From NCBI RefSeq assembly GCF_036492635.1, contig NZ_AP025305.1, forward strand, positions 3,038,001 through 3,102,000: a stretch of 64,000 bases of DNA, in the 5' to 3' direction. A program made the position numbers and the translations under genes. The stretch is from Aureibacter tunicatorum (GTDB lineage: Bacteria; Bacteroidota; Bacteroidia; Cytophagales; Cyclobacteriaceae). The notes beneath the pieces were generated by a model. The model was not told the DNA's origin and made no database searches. It worked only from the letters and a program-made list of their open reading frames with translations. Numbering within the stretch: the first letter of the stretch is position 1; each line of letters begins with the position of its first letter. This document shows positions 62,226 to 64,000 of this stretch, one piece after another.

Positions 62226-63467
62226 ATGGCACTCAATTACATTTGGATATCTTTTTTTGTCATCTCATTTGTCGTAGGTCTTGTAAAATTGATCTTCTAT
62301 CATGACACCAATATCTTTCCTGCGATGATGGAATCTTGCTTTGAAATGGCTAAAACTGGTTTCGAGCTATCTTTATGGCTTACAGGAGCAATGGCTCTCT
62401 GGCTTGGCATATTAAATATTGGTGAAGAAAGCGGCATCATAAAAAAACTAACCAAAGTAGTTTCGCCATTTTTCAAAAAGCTCTTCCCCGAAATTCCTGA
62501 AAATCATCCAGTGCTTACTCCTATGATTATGAACTTTTCAGCGAACATGCTTGGTCTTGATAATGCGGCTACTCCATTAGGCTTAAAAACCATGCAAGGT
62601 CTTCAAGAATTGAATCCGCATAAGGATAAGGCTTCCAACGCTCAAATCATGTTTTTGGTTTTGAACACAAGTGGATTGACACTTATTCCTATTAGTGTGA
62701 TGATCTATAGACAGCAATTTGGAGCCGCAAACCCAAGCGATGTCTTTATACCTATACTTCTCGCTACTTTCTTTTCAACACTTGCCGGATTAATTTCGGT
62801 TTCTATTTTCCAAAAAATCAATCTTTTTGACAAAACTATTATCGGTTTTCTTGGTGGAATGACCCTGCTTATCTCATGCCTGATTTACTATTTTTCAACT
62901 CTGGAAAGTTCCGAAGTCCAAATTATTTCGAAAACAGCAAGCAACGTCATCTTATTTGGTGTAATTATTGGAATAATCCTTCTTGGTTTAAAAGCGAAAA
63001 TAAATGTATACAACTCATTTGTGGAAGGCGCGAAAGGAGCCTTTGATATCGCAATCACAATCATCCCTTACTTGATTGCCATGTTGGTTGCCATTGGTGT
63101 ATTCAGAGCAAGCGGTGCTATGGATTATATCATTGAATTAGCGAAATCAATTATAGGAGTTTTTGGCGTAGACAGTCGCTTTGTTGACAGTCTCCCTACA
63201 GCCTTTATGAAACCCTTAAGTGGCAGTGGCGCTAGAGGAATGATGGTGGAAACTATGAAAACTCATGGAGCGGATTCCTTTCAAGGTTTTTTAAGCAGCA
63301 TAATGCAAGGCTCAACGGAAACTACTCTTTATGTTGTCGCTTTATATTTTGGAGCAGTAAAAGTAAGAAACAGCAGACATGCCATTACATGTGGTTTAAT
63401 CGCCGATGCAGTGGGTATAATCGCCGCAATATTTCTTGCGTATATTTTCTTCACGGAAACCAAATAA
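62226..63467 (+). CDS. SpmA-SpmB fusion-like nucleoside-recognition (Gate) membrane protein
   Basis: A 413-residue protein with about ten helices. The N-terminal half (about 1-200) with MIMNFSANMLGLDNAATPLGLKTM and the C-terminal half (about 245-413) with ATPYLI-like IITIIPYLIAMLVAIGVFRASGA and KPLSGSGARGMM are the two Gate domains that occur separately as spore maturation proteins SpmA and SpmB. Bacteroidota do not sporulate; the fused form is widespread there and its transport substrate is unknown. Confidence 0.9.
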   Translation: MALNYIWISFFVISFVVGLVKLIFYHDTNIFPAMMESCFEMAKTGFELSLWLTGAMALWLGILNIGEESGIIKKLTKVVSPFFKKLFPEIPENHPVLTPMIMNFSANMLGLDNAATPLGLKTMQGLQELNPHKDKASNAQIMFLVLNTSGLTLIPISVMIYRQQFGAANPSDVFIPILLATFFSTLAGLISVSIFQKINLFDKTIIGFLGGMTLLISCLIYYFSTLESSEVQIISKTASNVILFGVIIGIILLGLKAKINVYNSFVEGAKGAFDIAITIIPYLIAMLVAIGVFRASGAMDYIIELAKSIIGVFGVDSRFVDSLPTAFMKPLSGSGARGMMVETMKTHGADSFQGFLSSIMQGSTETTLYVVALYFGAVKVRNSRHAITCGLIADAVGIIAAIFLAYIFFTETK

Positions 63468-63706
63468 AATTATGAATATCAAACAAATCTCATTATATTG
63501 TTTCAATTTTCAAAGTTAGTAATTTTTGCCAAATGTTAATTTCTTAGAAGAATATGTGCAAAATCGTATTAATCTTAAAGAATTTTGCTTATATTAAGCT
63601 TTTAACGGGAGGGAAATTCAATTTTTCATATTTTCCATATAAACATTATCAATAAAAATACTGTTATTTTTAGGTATATAATTATTTGACGAATAAGGTA
63701 AACTTT

Positions 63707-64000
63707 ATGGGTGAGCAAGACGCAAATGATATAAAGAAAAACAAACTCAATAAAACCATATATGACAATGCAAAAAATCACTTTTTGGGAAATTTTCCTG
63801 AGCACTTGCCAATAGAGCAAGCTTATGTTCATATAGGAATTTATCTTGGGTGGGTGATTGACAGCAAGCTATATTCGGATTTTTTCTCTGAAGAAGCTGA
63901 AACAGAAATATACAGATTCTCAAGAAGAGAATTTCCTTGCACAATATTAAGTGAGATTTGGGATGGATATTTAGGTTTCGAATTATTCAACGAAGTAGGA
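63707..64000 (+). CDS. Hypothetical protein, DUF7832-like (3' end outside window)
   Basis: The frame is open from the ATG at 63707 to the last base, 98 codons. FPEHLPIEQAYVHIGIYLGWVIDSKLYSDFF at about 30-60 resembles a family with the pattern 'FP..LP.E.A..HIG..L.W.I' (DUF7832, from memory), which often occurs in immunity-like clusters. There are about 240 bp of AT-rich DNA before it with no clear promoter. The call rests on this one pattern. Confidence 0.5.
   Translation, partial: MGEQDANDIKKNKLNKTIYDNAKNHFLGNFPEHLPIEQAYVHIGIYLGWVIDSKLYSDFFSEEAETEIYRFSRREFPCTILSEIWDGYLGFELFNEVG

Overview
The window is about 36% GC and looks like the chromosome of a marine-type Bacteroidota, most likely a member of the Cytophagales. 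The evidence is a complete alternative complex III (ActABCDEF) fused into a cytochrome oxidase operon, a type IX secretion C-terminal tail on an FG-GAP protein, a six-S1-domain ribosomal protein S1, Bacteroidota-style promoters (TTTG, 19-20 nt, TAnnTTTG) and few Shine-Dalgarno sequences. Most genes are core functions in ordinary order. There is no insertion sequence, prophage, integrase or CRISPR array. The placement within Cytophagales is inference.

Region 1 (1-9477, minus strand) is a membrane/ATPase module, transcribed from right to left: a YqiJ-like OB-fold membrane protein, a 751-residue YqiK-like flotillin, a 1662-residue AAA+ ATPase of the 'DNA repair ATPase' type, and a TerB-like protein. 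A strong terminator follows, then an FHA protein cut by the window edge. This is the best candidate for a poorly described system. Region 2 (9797-10880) is a tandem array of 11 tRNA genes, six tRNA-Thr(UGU) alternating with five tRNA-Cys(GCA). It has its own promoter and terminator and its spacers show stepwise duplication.

Region 3 (10889-16822) holds rpsA and, divergent from it, dnaA, followed by a membrane sensor with Cache-like, HAMP and GAF parts but no output domain. Region 4 (16836-23725, minus) holds a polyprenyl diphosphate synthase, two small unknown proteins, a T9SS-exported FG-GAP protein and a large multi-pass histidine-kinase-like protein with a degenerate catalytic part.

Region 5 (23796-39388, minus) is a respiratory supercluster. 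ActA-B-C-D-E-F takes electrons from quinol. CoxB, CoxA, two subunit III paralogues and subunit IV form the heme-copper oxidase, and CtaB makes heme O. After a terminator comes a short assembly operon: a SCO-like protein without any cysteine, a DUF420 protein carrying an EF-hand-like loop, and a small CxxC membrane protein.

Region 6 (39389-64000) holds aconitase, an outer-membrane barrel, smc, maf, a DUF2027/Smr protein, the RNase P RNA, an NtrC-type regulator without a DNA-binding domain, plsC, dtd, an NAD(P)-binding protein, rnhB, a POTRA-barrel protein, a phosphate-type porin, rseP, dxr, a GH3-family protein, two small exported proteins, an SpmA-SpmB fusion and the start of a gene cut by the window edge. 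All functional assignments come from reading the proteins; no database search was run.
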